Shown piece after piece: positions 20,596 through 29,181 of a DNA stretch of 64,000 nucleotides (positions are counted from its first letter, which is position 1; each line of letters starts with the position of its first letter). The translations under genes were made by a program, and so were the position numbers. Source of the DNA: Posidonia oceanica (taxonomy: Eukaryota > Streptophyta > Magnoliopsida > Alismatales > Posidoniaceae). Where the stretch lies: NCBI GenBank assembly GCA_037176725.1, contig JAZBRS010000060.1:51674001-51738000 (forward strand). Direction: 5' to 3'. The notes below the pieces were generated by a model that was given only the letters and a program-made list of their open reading frames with translations, searched no databases and was not told the DNA's origin.

Positions 20596-23500
20596 CTATT
20601 CATGCCACAACTAAAAACATTTGCATTTTATTTCCAGGTTCTAACACCTATTTGTTTGTGTTTGTCCTCCAGGTTAGTAAGCGAGTTCCCTAGCTGGAGC
20701 TCGAGTTTGTTTCCTTGCTCACGCCCCTGTTGTGACGCTTTTCTCGAACATCCTTTCTCGAGTCTTTCGTCAAGTTCGACGATAGCTCGTCTTAGGCGTC
20801 GTCCTTTTCTTTCCCACCGTAGTCCAGTTCTCACCCACTCACGATCAGCTATGGCCCAGTTCACTAGTGAGCCTCAGCCTTCTGCCTCTAGAGGAGGTTT
20901 CCTTTACGGCCTCCCCCACTCTCATTGTGGCTCCTACTGCCTCTTTTCCCCCCGGTGTGTCCCACCCTTCGGTGTCCAGGGTGCCTTGGTTTGTTTTTGG
21001 GCATTGGGTTGCCCATCCGGAGCCTACCACCGACTCTGTTACGGTGACCACCACTCGTGCTCCGGAGGCATCCTTCACCCCTCCTCCTTCCCAGGGCTAC
21101 GTCACTTCTGATACCCACCCTATGGCGGCCTCTCTTGGCTCAAGTTCTCTGTCTTCTAGGCAATCTATGCCTCTTGCATCTGGTCCTTCACCGGTCCTGC
21201 AATTCAGTATTCCCACTGACAGGACACCTGAAGTGCAATATCAGCACCTAACAGACCCTATCCAGACCCTACAGGATATGGCTCTGTCTGTTCACCCTCC
21301 TGTGGTTCCTAAGGTCCCTCTATAGCCTCCCCTGTAGTTTCTGGCATTCCCCACTACACCCCCGCCTCTGCCATCGCCGCAGCTATTCACTGCTCCGACA
21401 ATGGGGGCGACTTCGCTGCCTCCTCTGCACCCACCTTACACCACACAACATTTTACTCCAGCACCTAGTGGTCACCCCTTTGGGATGACAAGAGCACAAC
21501 ACCCACTCGGCCCGCAGCCTGGCACCGTGCCACTGCAGCGGGTGTTGCTCCCACACTCTTCACCCACCACTGCACAGCATTCTCCATTCCCCCATCCTAC
21601 ACATCAGCAGATTCAAGTTCCCACATAATTCCACAACACCACACACCTTTGCACGGGTACGCTGGCCATCACGTCGCATCACCAGGCAACGCGATGGTAA
21701 ATCCGGAGGAGCACTTAGGTGCGACCCATACGACGTACGAGAACCCCACCCAAATTGCACTGTCTCTGCCAGCAACCGCAACAGACGCCCTCCATACCAG
21801 GATGGGTGATCTGGAGAGATTAATGCTAGGTGGAGAACGCCAATCTTTCAAGTTCCGGGACCTCTATTACTTCCCAGAGGAAGTACTCCCTTCAAACTTC
21901 CGTATCCCGGACATTGATAAGTATAGCGGGAAAGGCTGCCTTATCTCCCATCTGCAGGCATATTATGGAGACCTTGCTCAGCTCCAAGCTGATGATAGGC
22001 TCCTTATCCGCCTGTTCCAGAAGAGTCTTACTGGCTCGGCCCTCAAGTGGTTCACCTCACTTGACATGGCCACCATTAGGACTTGGAGCGGCCTCACCCA
22101 GGCGTTCTTGGAACAGTACTCTTTTAACCACGACCTGATCCCAAAGTGGGAGGATCTAGTCACCACTGGACAGAGTCCCAATGAGCCGTTCGGGGAGTAC
22201 GTCGGCCGCTGGCGTGCCCTAGCCTCATAGGTTCGCGATAGGCCCTCTAACAAGGAGTCTACCGAGATCCTCATCCGAGTTGCGCAGCCATCTGTTGGGG
22301 GTCTGCTCAGCATCCGGCCCATCACCACTTTTGCATCCCTGATTCGGGCAGGCACTCGCGTGGAGAGCTCGCTTCGCAGCGGTCGCTATCCTTCACTCTC
22401 CGCACTCACCGGGCAAGACACCGCCCACAGCAACAACAACAACAACAACCACCACAACCACAATAGCAGCAGCAACAACAACAACGACAACAACAACAAC
22501 CACTCCAAGAGGAGGGACCCTCCTAAGCCTGCCGTTGCATTCATCGGATCCCCTACTGCACTGTTCAACATGGAGGGTCAGTTTGCTCCGAATCAGGTAG
22601 TTTACGCACCTACACCTAGGACACCACCTACTCCACAGATCACTACCACCGCCCAACCAGTCTATCCAGCAGCACCAGTTTGGCAAGGACAACGCCCACA
22701 GTAGAGACGACCTCGCAGAAACGGGTGCAATTTCACACCGCTCGTTGAACCACTGAGCACCATCCTGCCTAAGGTCGCATCACTCCTAAGGTTCCCCGAG
22801 GTTAATCCACCGCCCAACCCACTTCCACTGTGGTACAGGACAAGCCTCTTTTGCAATTATCATCAAGTCGTAGGCCACTCGACTGACAATTGCTTCACAT
22901 TGTGGGGAGCCATACAGGACCTGATTGACTGGAAGGTCATCACCATCAACACTCAGGAGGCAGCCTCTACTTCTGCTCCTTCATCTGCATCAGCCCCAGC
23001 ATCAACTCTAGCTCCCCCTCATCCCAACATTGTGCATCAGGCCCTGCCTGAGCATTCTGGCTTGGGAGGCGCTGGGACCTTAGGAGTCCATTCTCTCTTT
23101 CCCTCTAGGCCCGCTATGTCCATAGTGGACCCTTCTACTTTGATCCATCTTGCTTTTGATCCTTTTCCAGTCTCCTTGTACCGTTCTGCTCTTGCCAACT
23201 CTGAATCGACGATTCACATAATCCGACTGGACGCCAAGCCGGGGCGTTCCGCTGATCAGCCCACCATGCAACAACCAGCTGAACCATCCATTTGCTTGCT
23301 GGCCAGGCCACAGCCAGAACCTTTTCAGCCTTCTTCCCGGCCGACGCGACCAGTAGACTTTGCCAATTCACCACCTACCCCGCTGGAGCTCGCAGCTCAC
23401 CTCCCTGTGGTCATCAATCTGACCCGGGACAACCATAGAGTCCCGTACGACTACGCCACAGAAATGTGCGCAGAAGTCACACGATCGGGAAGGGTGTTCA

Positions 23501-23843
23501 GGGTGTTCAGGCCTTCAGCTCCGATAGCCAAACCTACCACCTCAAAAGCCGCACCTACTCCACCAACAAAGTAGTCCACCAAGCCACCAACGACATGGAA
23601 CCCCATTCAACCTTCAACTTCTCTCCCCTCTGCCTCCACGAAAAAGGACCAGCCTTCAACCAACATCACCGCTCAGCTCAAGAAGGTGAAGGCTGACAAC
23701 TCCATTTGGGATCTCATCCATACTTCCTCGGAACACCGAGAGGCTTTCCTCCGTGTGTTCCAGGCAGCCCATGTTGCCCAAACCATTGAGCCAGCAGCCC
23801 TAGAGAGCAAGGTGGGCATGATTGCAGGACCTCACAACATCAC
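20596..23843 (+). mobile_element. F: fragment of a Tat-type element (leader and gag), host of E1 and G
   Basis: Sequence just right of E1 (CTATTCATGCCACAACTAA, then CTAACACC) matches the leader end of E4 near 60625-60665. A gag related to those of E2, E3 and E4 follows at 20851. The F leader is cut on its left by E1 and its gag-pro on its right by the LTR of G at 23844, just before the protease domain should begin. Its LTRs and pol are outside the visible part. Confidence 0.75.
20851..23843 (+). pseudogene. F gag (degenerate, cut before protease)
   Basis: The start ATGGCCCAG (Met-Ala-Gln) matches the gag starts of E2, E3 and E4. A Pro/Ser-rich N-terminus changes frame near 20880-20900. The capsid domain lies at 21830-22400 (FRDLYYFPEEVLPSNFRIPD, LIRLFQKSLTGSALKWFTSL, EPFGEYVGRWRALAS). 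An Asn/His-rich stretch at 22430-22505 is followed by the knuckle FCNYHQVVGHSTDNC (C-X2-H-X4-H-X4-C) and the segment YATEMCAEVTRSGRV. The last part (SIWDLIHTSSEHREAF) is the helical segment before protease. Stops stand at about 22228 and 22702 where E2 or E4 has Gln, and others at 21323 and 23572. Confidence 0.75.
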
Positions 23844-24520
23844 TATAGTAACCCTGAAAATCGACGCATCCATGCATGATGCCAAAGCTCGCGTGCACCG
23901 ACCGATAGTAGGTCACTATTAGCAGGTGGATCTGAGGAGGGATATTCAACTCGAAAACACCGAAAAAGCAGAGACGAATGCAAAAGGAAAACAAAAGAAA
24001 AGACAAAGAGTCGCCACCTAATTTATTAAAACGAAAACTAGGAAAACCGTAGAAGAAACATGCAAAGAAAACTTATGCATTTTAAAAGTATGCAAATCCG
24101 ATCCAAGTGTGTGACATAGAGTCAATGCGGTCCAAAGAAACGGTAAGGACTCATGTTACGTGCGGGGAAGGTGTTAGGCACCCCCGACACGCCTGAGGTA
24201 TCGGTCTTTCTAAACAAATCCGCTATTGTGTGGCGAATGTTGGCGTAAAATGCTAGTTTGTGTTCATCCTAAGCCGGTATGCAATATGCAATTATAAACC
24301 ATGCAGAGCTTAGCAAACCTTGTTTAAAAGCGATTAGTTAAAATTTGAAATACTGCAAGGAGGCGAAAACAGATCGGGAAAACACGACTAAGGCACGAAA
24401 TCTGAAAACCACTATTAGACTATGTGCTAGGGTCCCAAAACACGCCCTAGGAGCAAACAAACCCAAAAGACGAGGTTCGAATTAGAAACAGCACAAGGAA
24501 ACAAACTGCAGCAAACTTAA

Positions 24521-25005
24521 AGTGTTGGACGCTGGCAAGAGCAGCGTCCAACGTAAGACGCTGGGAAACCCAGCATCCTATGTAGAGAACAGGAAAGTTG
24601 CAAAACATGCATGTGCGAATGATAAAACATGATATAATACCAAGTAAAAGCCATAAACAGAGTAGAGCAAGCCAAATAATCAGAGCAATAATAATCAAAG
24701 CATGAAAACCAAGAGCAGACACAAAATCTAGAAGTCATAGACCCAAAGTGTTGAACACTGGGAACAACCGCGTCCAACATAGGACGCAGGTGACCACAAC
24801 GTCCAACACAGAGAGACAGCTGCATGAAAACTGGGAAGAAACTAGGCTCATGGATCATTAACAAGGTCTACAACTTATGAAAGCAGATGAAAACTTGGCG
24901 TACACTCAAAGATCAAATCAATATCCCACAAGGAGAGAAAATTAGATGCATATAATGGCAGCAAAGCTCAAAGGTGTAAAACACTGCAGTTACCAGCGTC
25001 TTATG
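24521..25005. repeat. hairpin-motif clusters 8a-c in the G LTR
   Basis: At 24521-24552 GTTGGACGCTG and CAGCGTCCAAC form a near-perfect stem. At 24552-24583 CGTAAGACGCTGGG and CCCAGCATCCTATG pair around AAA. At 24750-24806 degenerate copies occur (GTGTTGAACACTGGG, GCGTCCAACATAGGACGC). At 24973-25005 there is CCAGCGTCTTATG. This is the same motif family as in E1, here upstream of R in another element. Confidence 0.8.
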
Positions 25006-25009
25006 TAAG
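25005..25009. other. presumed left target-site duplication of X
   Basis: GTAAG directly precedes the LTR end of X (TGTAGCAATCCCG on the plus strand). The partner copy would be at the right end of X, which is not in the window. Confidence 0.3.
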
Positions 25010-25886
25010 TGTAGCAATCCCGATGTTCAGATCATCCATGTACGCTGCCAAAGCTCGCGTGCACTGATCAGAATCAGGTTTAATATTAGCGGGTGTATCC
25101 GAGAAGGAAGACTTGACTCGAAAACACTTAAAAAAGGGAAAAAAGGAAAGAAAAGGGGAAGATAAGACAAATCAGAGTTGCCACCATGTCTATTAAGTCG
25201 GAAAATAAGGAAAACCGGGGAAATGCATGAATAAACATGCAAAACCAAGCAAAAGATGCAATGCGATGCAATGTAGAAGAAATGATATGCAATGGAATGC
25301 AAATGATGTGACTCGTGCCTAGGATAAGGGCAATATGGTCATTGCGTGCCATGAGAAAGGGCAAGGACTCCTGTTACGTGCGGGGAAGGTGTTAGGCACC
25401 CCTGACACGCCCGAGAATCGGTCTTTCTAGGCTTATGCTCGCATACGCAGGGAAATGCATGCTTTGAATGCCTAAGTGCCATGAATGCCTATCTGAATGC
25501 TCGAATGTGTGCTCTAAGTGATGAAATGCGTGCAAGGAATTAAACGTGCAATCTAAGCACTCAACAACATTGTCTGTGTTTCGAACCAGGCGAACCCTGG
25601 TTCGTGAGAACTCCAAGCAGTAAGCATCACTGCCCTAAATGCAAATGCAGGTGATAAAACAAAACAGCGGTAAAGCCAGGCAATGCAAACGACATGCAAA
25701 GAGAAACCAGGGCAAACACGCAAAACGGTGCGAGAAATGAAAGCGGGCAAGCAAAACGGTGCAAGAAACAAAGCAAACATGCAAAACAATGCAAGAAACG
25801 AAGCAGACACGCAAAACGATGCAAGAAACGAGGGAAAATAGGAGCGGGCACGCAAAACCATGCAAATGCAAGCAAAACAGGGTGTG
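25010..25886 (-). repeat. X 3' LTR, distal part (R/U5), separated by E2
   Basis: On the minus strand it has the run of GTTTTGCGTGCC-type repeats, CAGTGATGCTTACTGC, the R/U5 core block (25311-25455) and the end ATCGGGATTGCTACA at 25010. The start of this LTR lies right of E2, at 45111 onward: joining 25891 to 45111 restores the repeat rhythm CACG(C/T)AAAACGATGC seen on both sides. A 347-residue minus-strand ORF across 25553-26596 bridges the E2 junction and is spurious. Confidence 0.8.
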
Positions 25887-25891
25887 GACAC
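25887..25891. other. target-site duplication of E2, left copy
   Basis: GACAC stands directly left of the E2 terminus TGTAGCGATCCC. The same GACAC stands directly right of the E2 LTR start at 45106-45110. Five bases is the usual length for Ty3/gypsy. Confidence 0.85.
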
Positions 25892-25944
25892 TGTAGCGAT
25901 CCCGATCGGAATCAGGCTCGCTATAGTGGCGACTCTGCTGGGGA
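25892..25944 (-). other. collapsed 3' LTR of E2: 34-bp terminus plus inverted PBS
   Basis: 25892-25925 is the last 34 bases of the E2 LTR (identical to 39304-39337 in the same orientation), with GACAC outside. At 25926 the match stops. Instead of more LTR, the plus strand reads G then TGGCGACTCTGCTGGGGA (25927-25944), an exact PBS in the opposite orientation to E2. The LTR terminus is itself an imperfect palindrome (TAGCGA...TCGCTA), so the join looks like a hairpin-mediated switch or deletion. Confidence 0.8.
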
Positions 25945-26027
25945 TGATACCAGAGGGCGGCCGAAAGATGCCCCTGGTATCAGGATGATACCAGGGCGAT
26001 GGCCGATGCGCCCCTGGCATCAGGATG
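25942..26027. repeat. 41-bp direct repeat, two copies
   Basis: GGATGATACCAG.GGCG..GGCCGA followed by GATG(C)CCCCTGGTATCA occurs at about 25942 and 25983. Each copy is also an inverted repeat (GATACCAG against CTGGTATC). Confidence 0.75.
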
Positions 26028-26050
26028 CAAAGATAGATAGGCGAGTGGAT

Positions 26051-26187
26051 GGATGATAGGTTGACGAACCCATCGCCGAGCAGTTTGGGGTGCCAGCCCG
26101 CAAGGGACTCAGCTGAGGATGAACAGCTGAGGAGGATGACAGGTTGACGGACCTTTCGCCAGGCAGTTTGGGGTGCCAGCCCGCAAA
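26051..26187 (-). repeat. two copies of the 'GGCTGGCA..CTGC..GGCGA' repeat near the E2 3' end
   Basis: On the minus strand GCGGGCTGGCACCCC and AACTGC(T/C)(C/T)GGCGA with AGGTCCGTCAACCT occur twice (26051-26104 and 26133-26187). The same sequence forms a five-copy 51-bp array in E4 (63262-63521), and a single copy stands at the cut end of E3 (about 53828-53866). Confidence 0.75.
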
Positions 26188-26495
26188 GATAATGATCCAG
26201 CTGGGGATGACCAGCTGGGGACGCCGGACGGCGGAGCTTGGTGTCGCAGGCCTGCAGATGCTCTGGGCTCCGGATTGGGTGCTGAGGACTTCGCCGCGTT
26301 GAGATGTCTGCAAGTCTGATTAGAGGGCCCAAGATAATGATGATGATGATATGCAATGCAGCAAAGAGTCTTGATGTGCAAGCAGAAAGCAGAAATAGTT
26401 TCCATTGATATGATCTTGATAAGTACAATGCCTGCGGCAGGCCAGAAGTGTACAGTACAATTTGAAAGAAGACCACATGATGGGTGCACAAGGGC

Positions 26496-27698
26496 CTAGT
26501 CAACTCGGGCCTTCTTTGGCTGCCTGGAGTCGGGGAATAAGGGGCCGCCTGGCGGGACTTCAGTGATTGGCCAGAGCTGTCGGACTTCCGCTTCATAATC
26601 AGGAGTGCATCCAGTACCTCTCACAGCTGCAACATCTGTAGATTGGACCCCATGCTGCATCAGACTAGCAAGCTTCTTGGTTGGGGCAGTGGTGCTGAGA
26701 GGGTAAGTCTGTAGAAGCCCAGGCGCTGTACTGTCAATGAAGGCGCCCTGCTGGAAGCCGAACTGGCGCATGACCCTGATTGGATGGTACTCTACGCCTG
26801 CTGTGAAGCCCGGAAGAATGATCAGCCGCGTGTCACGCGCGCTGAAGAAGATTGTGAATGGCTTTGCTGCAGAGGGGACGATGCGCCAAATCACAGCGTC
26901 GTCAGTCAGTGCTGACAGCCTCTCGTACTCTTCTTTGACGCTCTTGTCTGCTCTGGTACGGGCGCTGCTGTAGTAAGCTTCGAAAGCATGCACTTGAGGG
27001 CGCAGAAGGTCCATCTCTAAGTGCGCGATCAGCCAGACTTGTATAAGTGCTCCGCAACCGTGGAAGTGGCGGCAGCGATGAGAAATGCGGTCCAGCCCGC
27101 GATAAGTCTCTGCCAAGACGACTGGTGCCAGGTCTATGTGCTGGGTCACCACAGCTAATGCAATCTCTGCGACCTCGATGGCCACTGTCAGTCGGTCATG
27201 AGTAAAGATTAGTTCGCCCAGAAAGCGGATGACGAACCCTCGGAGCCACAGCTCATCTCCGAGGTCAGCACGCTTGTTCAAGATATCATCAAAGTGTGCA
27301 AGGCGAAGCATGGGCTCTGGTCCACTGGTGCAGATTAGCTTCTGTTGGCAGTCTTGAGTGGAGAGCCCAGTCAGTTGGCTCAGGACCCGGAGATATCCAT
27401 CGCGCCTCATAAAGACAGGCGGCCCCAAGATCTTTGAAAAGCCGCAGATCCGACGCACCTCTTCTAGTGTAGGTGTCAGCTCAGTTTTGTTGAAACGGAA
27501 GACATGATGCGCCGGCTTCCAGAATCTCGCGGCGGCACACAGAAGGTGGTGGCTGACCTCCACATCAGCAGCCTTTAGCAGCTTGGTTGGTATACCCCAC
27601 AGACGCAACTGTTCACAGTCTACTTGAGTGAGCCTGCCGATCCATTCTCGCAGGGTTTCCGAGCAATGTGCGGGAGTCAGCAGAGTAGGAAAACCCAT
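26496..27698 (-). CDS. E2 extra ORF: PMD/DUF7745-like protein, 400 residues
   Basis: An uninterrupted 400-residue ORF lies in the sense orientation downstream of the integrase, starting at the first ATG of the frame. Features: an N-terminal helical part (LREWIGRLTQVDCEQL), then ARFWKPAHHVFRFNKTELTPTLEEV at about residues 58-82, a middle LGELIFTHDRLTVAIE, GCGALIQVWLIAHLEMDLL, and YHPIRVMRQFGFQQGAF at about 310-326. The last block resembles the RVLRQFG..Q motif of plant mobile domains and the first resembles DUF7745, so I place it in that group. The end is basic. It is intronless here, unlike the antisense relatives in E1. Function is unknown. Host PMD proteins (MAIN, MAIL1) act in transposon silencing, so interference with silencing is a possibility, not shown. 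X lacks this ORF at the equivalent place. Confidence 0.65.
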   Translation of the reverse strand: MGFPTLLTPAHCSETLREWIGRLTQVDCEQLRLWGIPTKLLKAADVEVSHHLLCAAARFWKPAHHVFRFNKTELTPTLEEVRRICGFSKILGPPVFMRRDGYLRVLSQLTGLSTQDCQQKLICTSGPEPMLRLAHFDDILNKRADLGDELWLRGFVIRFLGELIFTHDRLTVAIEVAEIALAVVTQHIDLAPVVLAETYRGLDRISHRCRHFHGCGALIQVWLIAHLEMDLLRPQVHAFEAYYSSARTRADKSVKEEYERLSALTDDAVIWRIVPSAAKPFTIFFSARDTRLIILPGFTAGVEYHPIRVMRQFGFQQGAFIDSTAPGLLQTYPLSTTAPTKKLASLMQHGVQSTDVAAVRGTGCTPDYEAEVRQLWPITEVPPGGPLFPDSRQPKKARVD

Positions 27699-29181
27699 TA
27701 TACTGGTTGCAGAAGACAGGCTGATTACTGCAAGGCTTGAGAGTACCTGCTATCAATAAACAGTCAGATCTCGCAGGTATGTAATCACTGACAACAAGCA
27801 GAAACTGAGGCTGAAAATGTAGTTCCAACATGCATCTAGGCAAAGTAATAACAGAACATAGCAATTAAGCACTGATAAGCAGGGGGATTCCGCAGCAGCC
27901 TCGCGGACACGGGGGCGAGGGTTGGTAGGAAATCTAGACCAGCGCAGCTTGAGTGGCGTCGACGTGCCTCTGCTGGGGAGAAGTACTGCCTCAGGGCCTG
28001 AGCGTGTTGCAGAGCGGAGAGATTGGCGGAAGGGGAAAGGAAAGAAGGAAGATGCATGAATGCAAGATGCTAGTGATATGCTTATGAGGATGAATATTAA
28101 TGCATGAGTAAGTGTGCTTGAATGGATGGGTATGCTTGGATGGATGGATATGCTAGGGTGCCCTCAGCATACGGAGTGCTTTGGTGCCTGCTGCAGAGGA
28201 AGGGAGTGGTCCTTGACTCACTGGGCCCTACTCAGACTCTCGGCTTATTGGTGGCGCTCCGGAACAGGTTGTTGGCATTATACAGGTGGTGATGTGGTGA
28301 GGACAGGCTACTGGCTGCACTCTCAGGACCTACACCTATTCTTTCGGCTCTCTCTTTTTTTTTTGAAAGGTTTCTCCCTCATAGGTATGCAGTCTTTCCA
28401 TGCCCCTAGCTAGGAGAAGGTATGTGTTTGCTTTTGGGAGGATGTGGTAGACCCCTTTTCCAGGCTTGACATGCTGGGGATCTCTAGTAAAGTATGGGGG
28501 ATAACGGTGCCTGTGTTTTTTGGGCTAGCTTTGCCTTTTTCTTCTTTTTTTTTTTTTTTTGTTTTGCTTGCTTTTCTCCTTTTTTTTGTTTTTGTTTTTG
28601 TTGTATCTCTTTTTTTTTCTCTTTTTTTTTTGCTTGATCTTTTTCCTCTTTTTTTTTTCAGGCTTTTGCTATCCCCATTCTGGTGGCAAAAGAAGGGTGC
28701 TTGAAATGTAATGGATTCAGGTTTTGGGTCTGCTGTGTGATGGGTAGAAGGAGCAGGGTTAGACTGCACACCCCTATCTCTAGGGCCGGCTTCTGTCTTC
28801 GTCTTCTGTTCCTTGGAGGTGCCCAAACCTAGATGTCTATTCTCACTTTTTTCAAGCTCACAACCTAACATTTTTTCTCCCTCGGAGGTGTATGTCCTTG
28901 TGAGATTGGGCAGTTCGCCTGTCCTTATTGGTGGTGGCTCCCTCACTTGCTAAGACATCTAAGTAGAGCCAGGTGAGGCAGGGTGACTCTTTCCAGAGCA
29001 GGCAAGCGCTTCCGGTTGTCATCACCGGGCAGAAGATGCGATGTTTGAGATGACGATGATTTGAAAAGAAAGAGTGCAAGAGCTGAGAGGATGATGATGA
29101 TGATTTGAAAGGAGATGAAGTAAGAGGGCGAGAATGTAAATGCAGGTGGGAGAAGGGCATCTGCAACGGGGCCGCTTTCGG
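27699..29181 (-). other. E2 spacer between pol and the PMD-like ORF
   Basis: Non-coding. Most of it aligns by eye with X 45600-46589 (shared phrases CTTTCCAGAGCAGGCAAGC and GTGGTGGCTCCCTCACT). It includes a T-rich tract at 28535-28660, purine-rich on the sense strand. A Lys-rich ORF (28946-28410) comes from that tract and is not credible. Confidence 0.6.

Larger units (their letters stand above)
23844..25009 (-). repeat. G: 3' end of an LTR, minus strand, inserted in F
   Basis: On the minus strand the block ends ...CAGGGTTACTATA at 23844, matching the end of the E3 LTR (GGGGTTACTATA). It contains the R/U5 core block (24145-24225: GTGTCGGGGGTGCCTAAC, CCTTCCCCGCACGTAAC) shared by all the Tat LTRs here. 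ATCAC at 23839-23843 is the presumed target duplication. To the right it carries three groups of hairpin motifs (24521-25005) and is then cut by X at 25010, so the LTR start is not visible. It could be the 3' LTR of a full element or a solo LTR. Confidence 0.65.

Noticed and set aside
25553..26596. 347-residue ORF on the minus strand
   Set aside because: It crosses the E2 terminus, the inverted PBS and the X LTR, so it bridges two elements and cannot be an old gene.
28410..28946. Lys-rich 178-residue ORF on the minus strand
   Set aside because: Arises from a T-rich tract; no homology and no counterpart in X.
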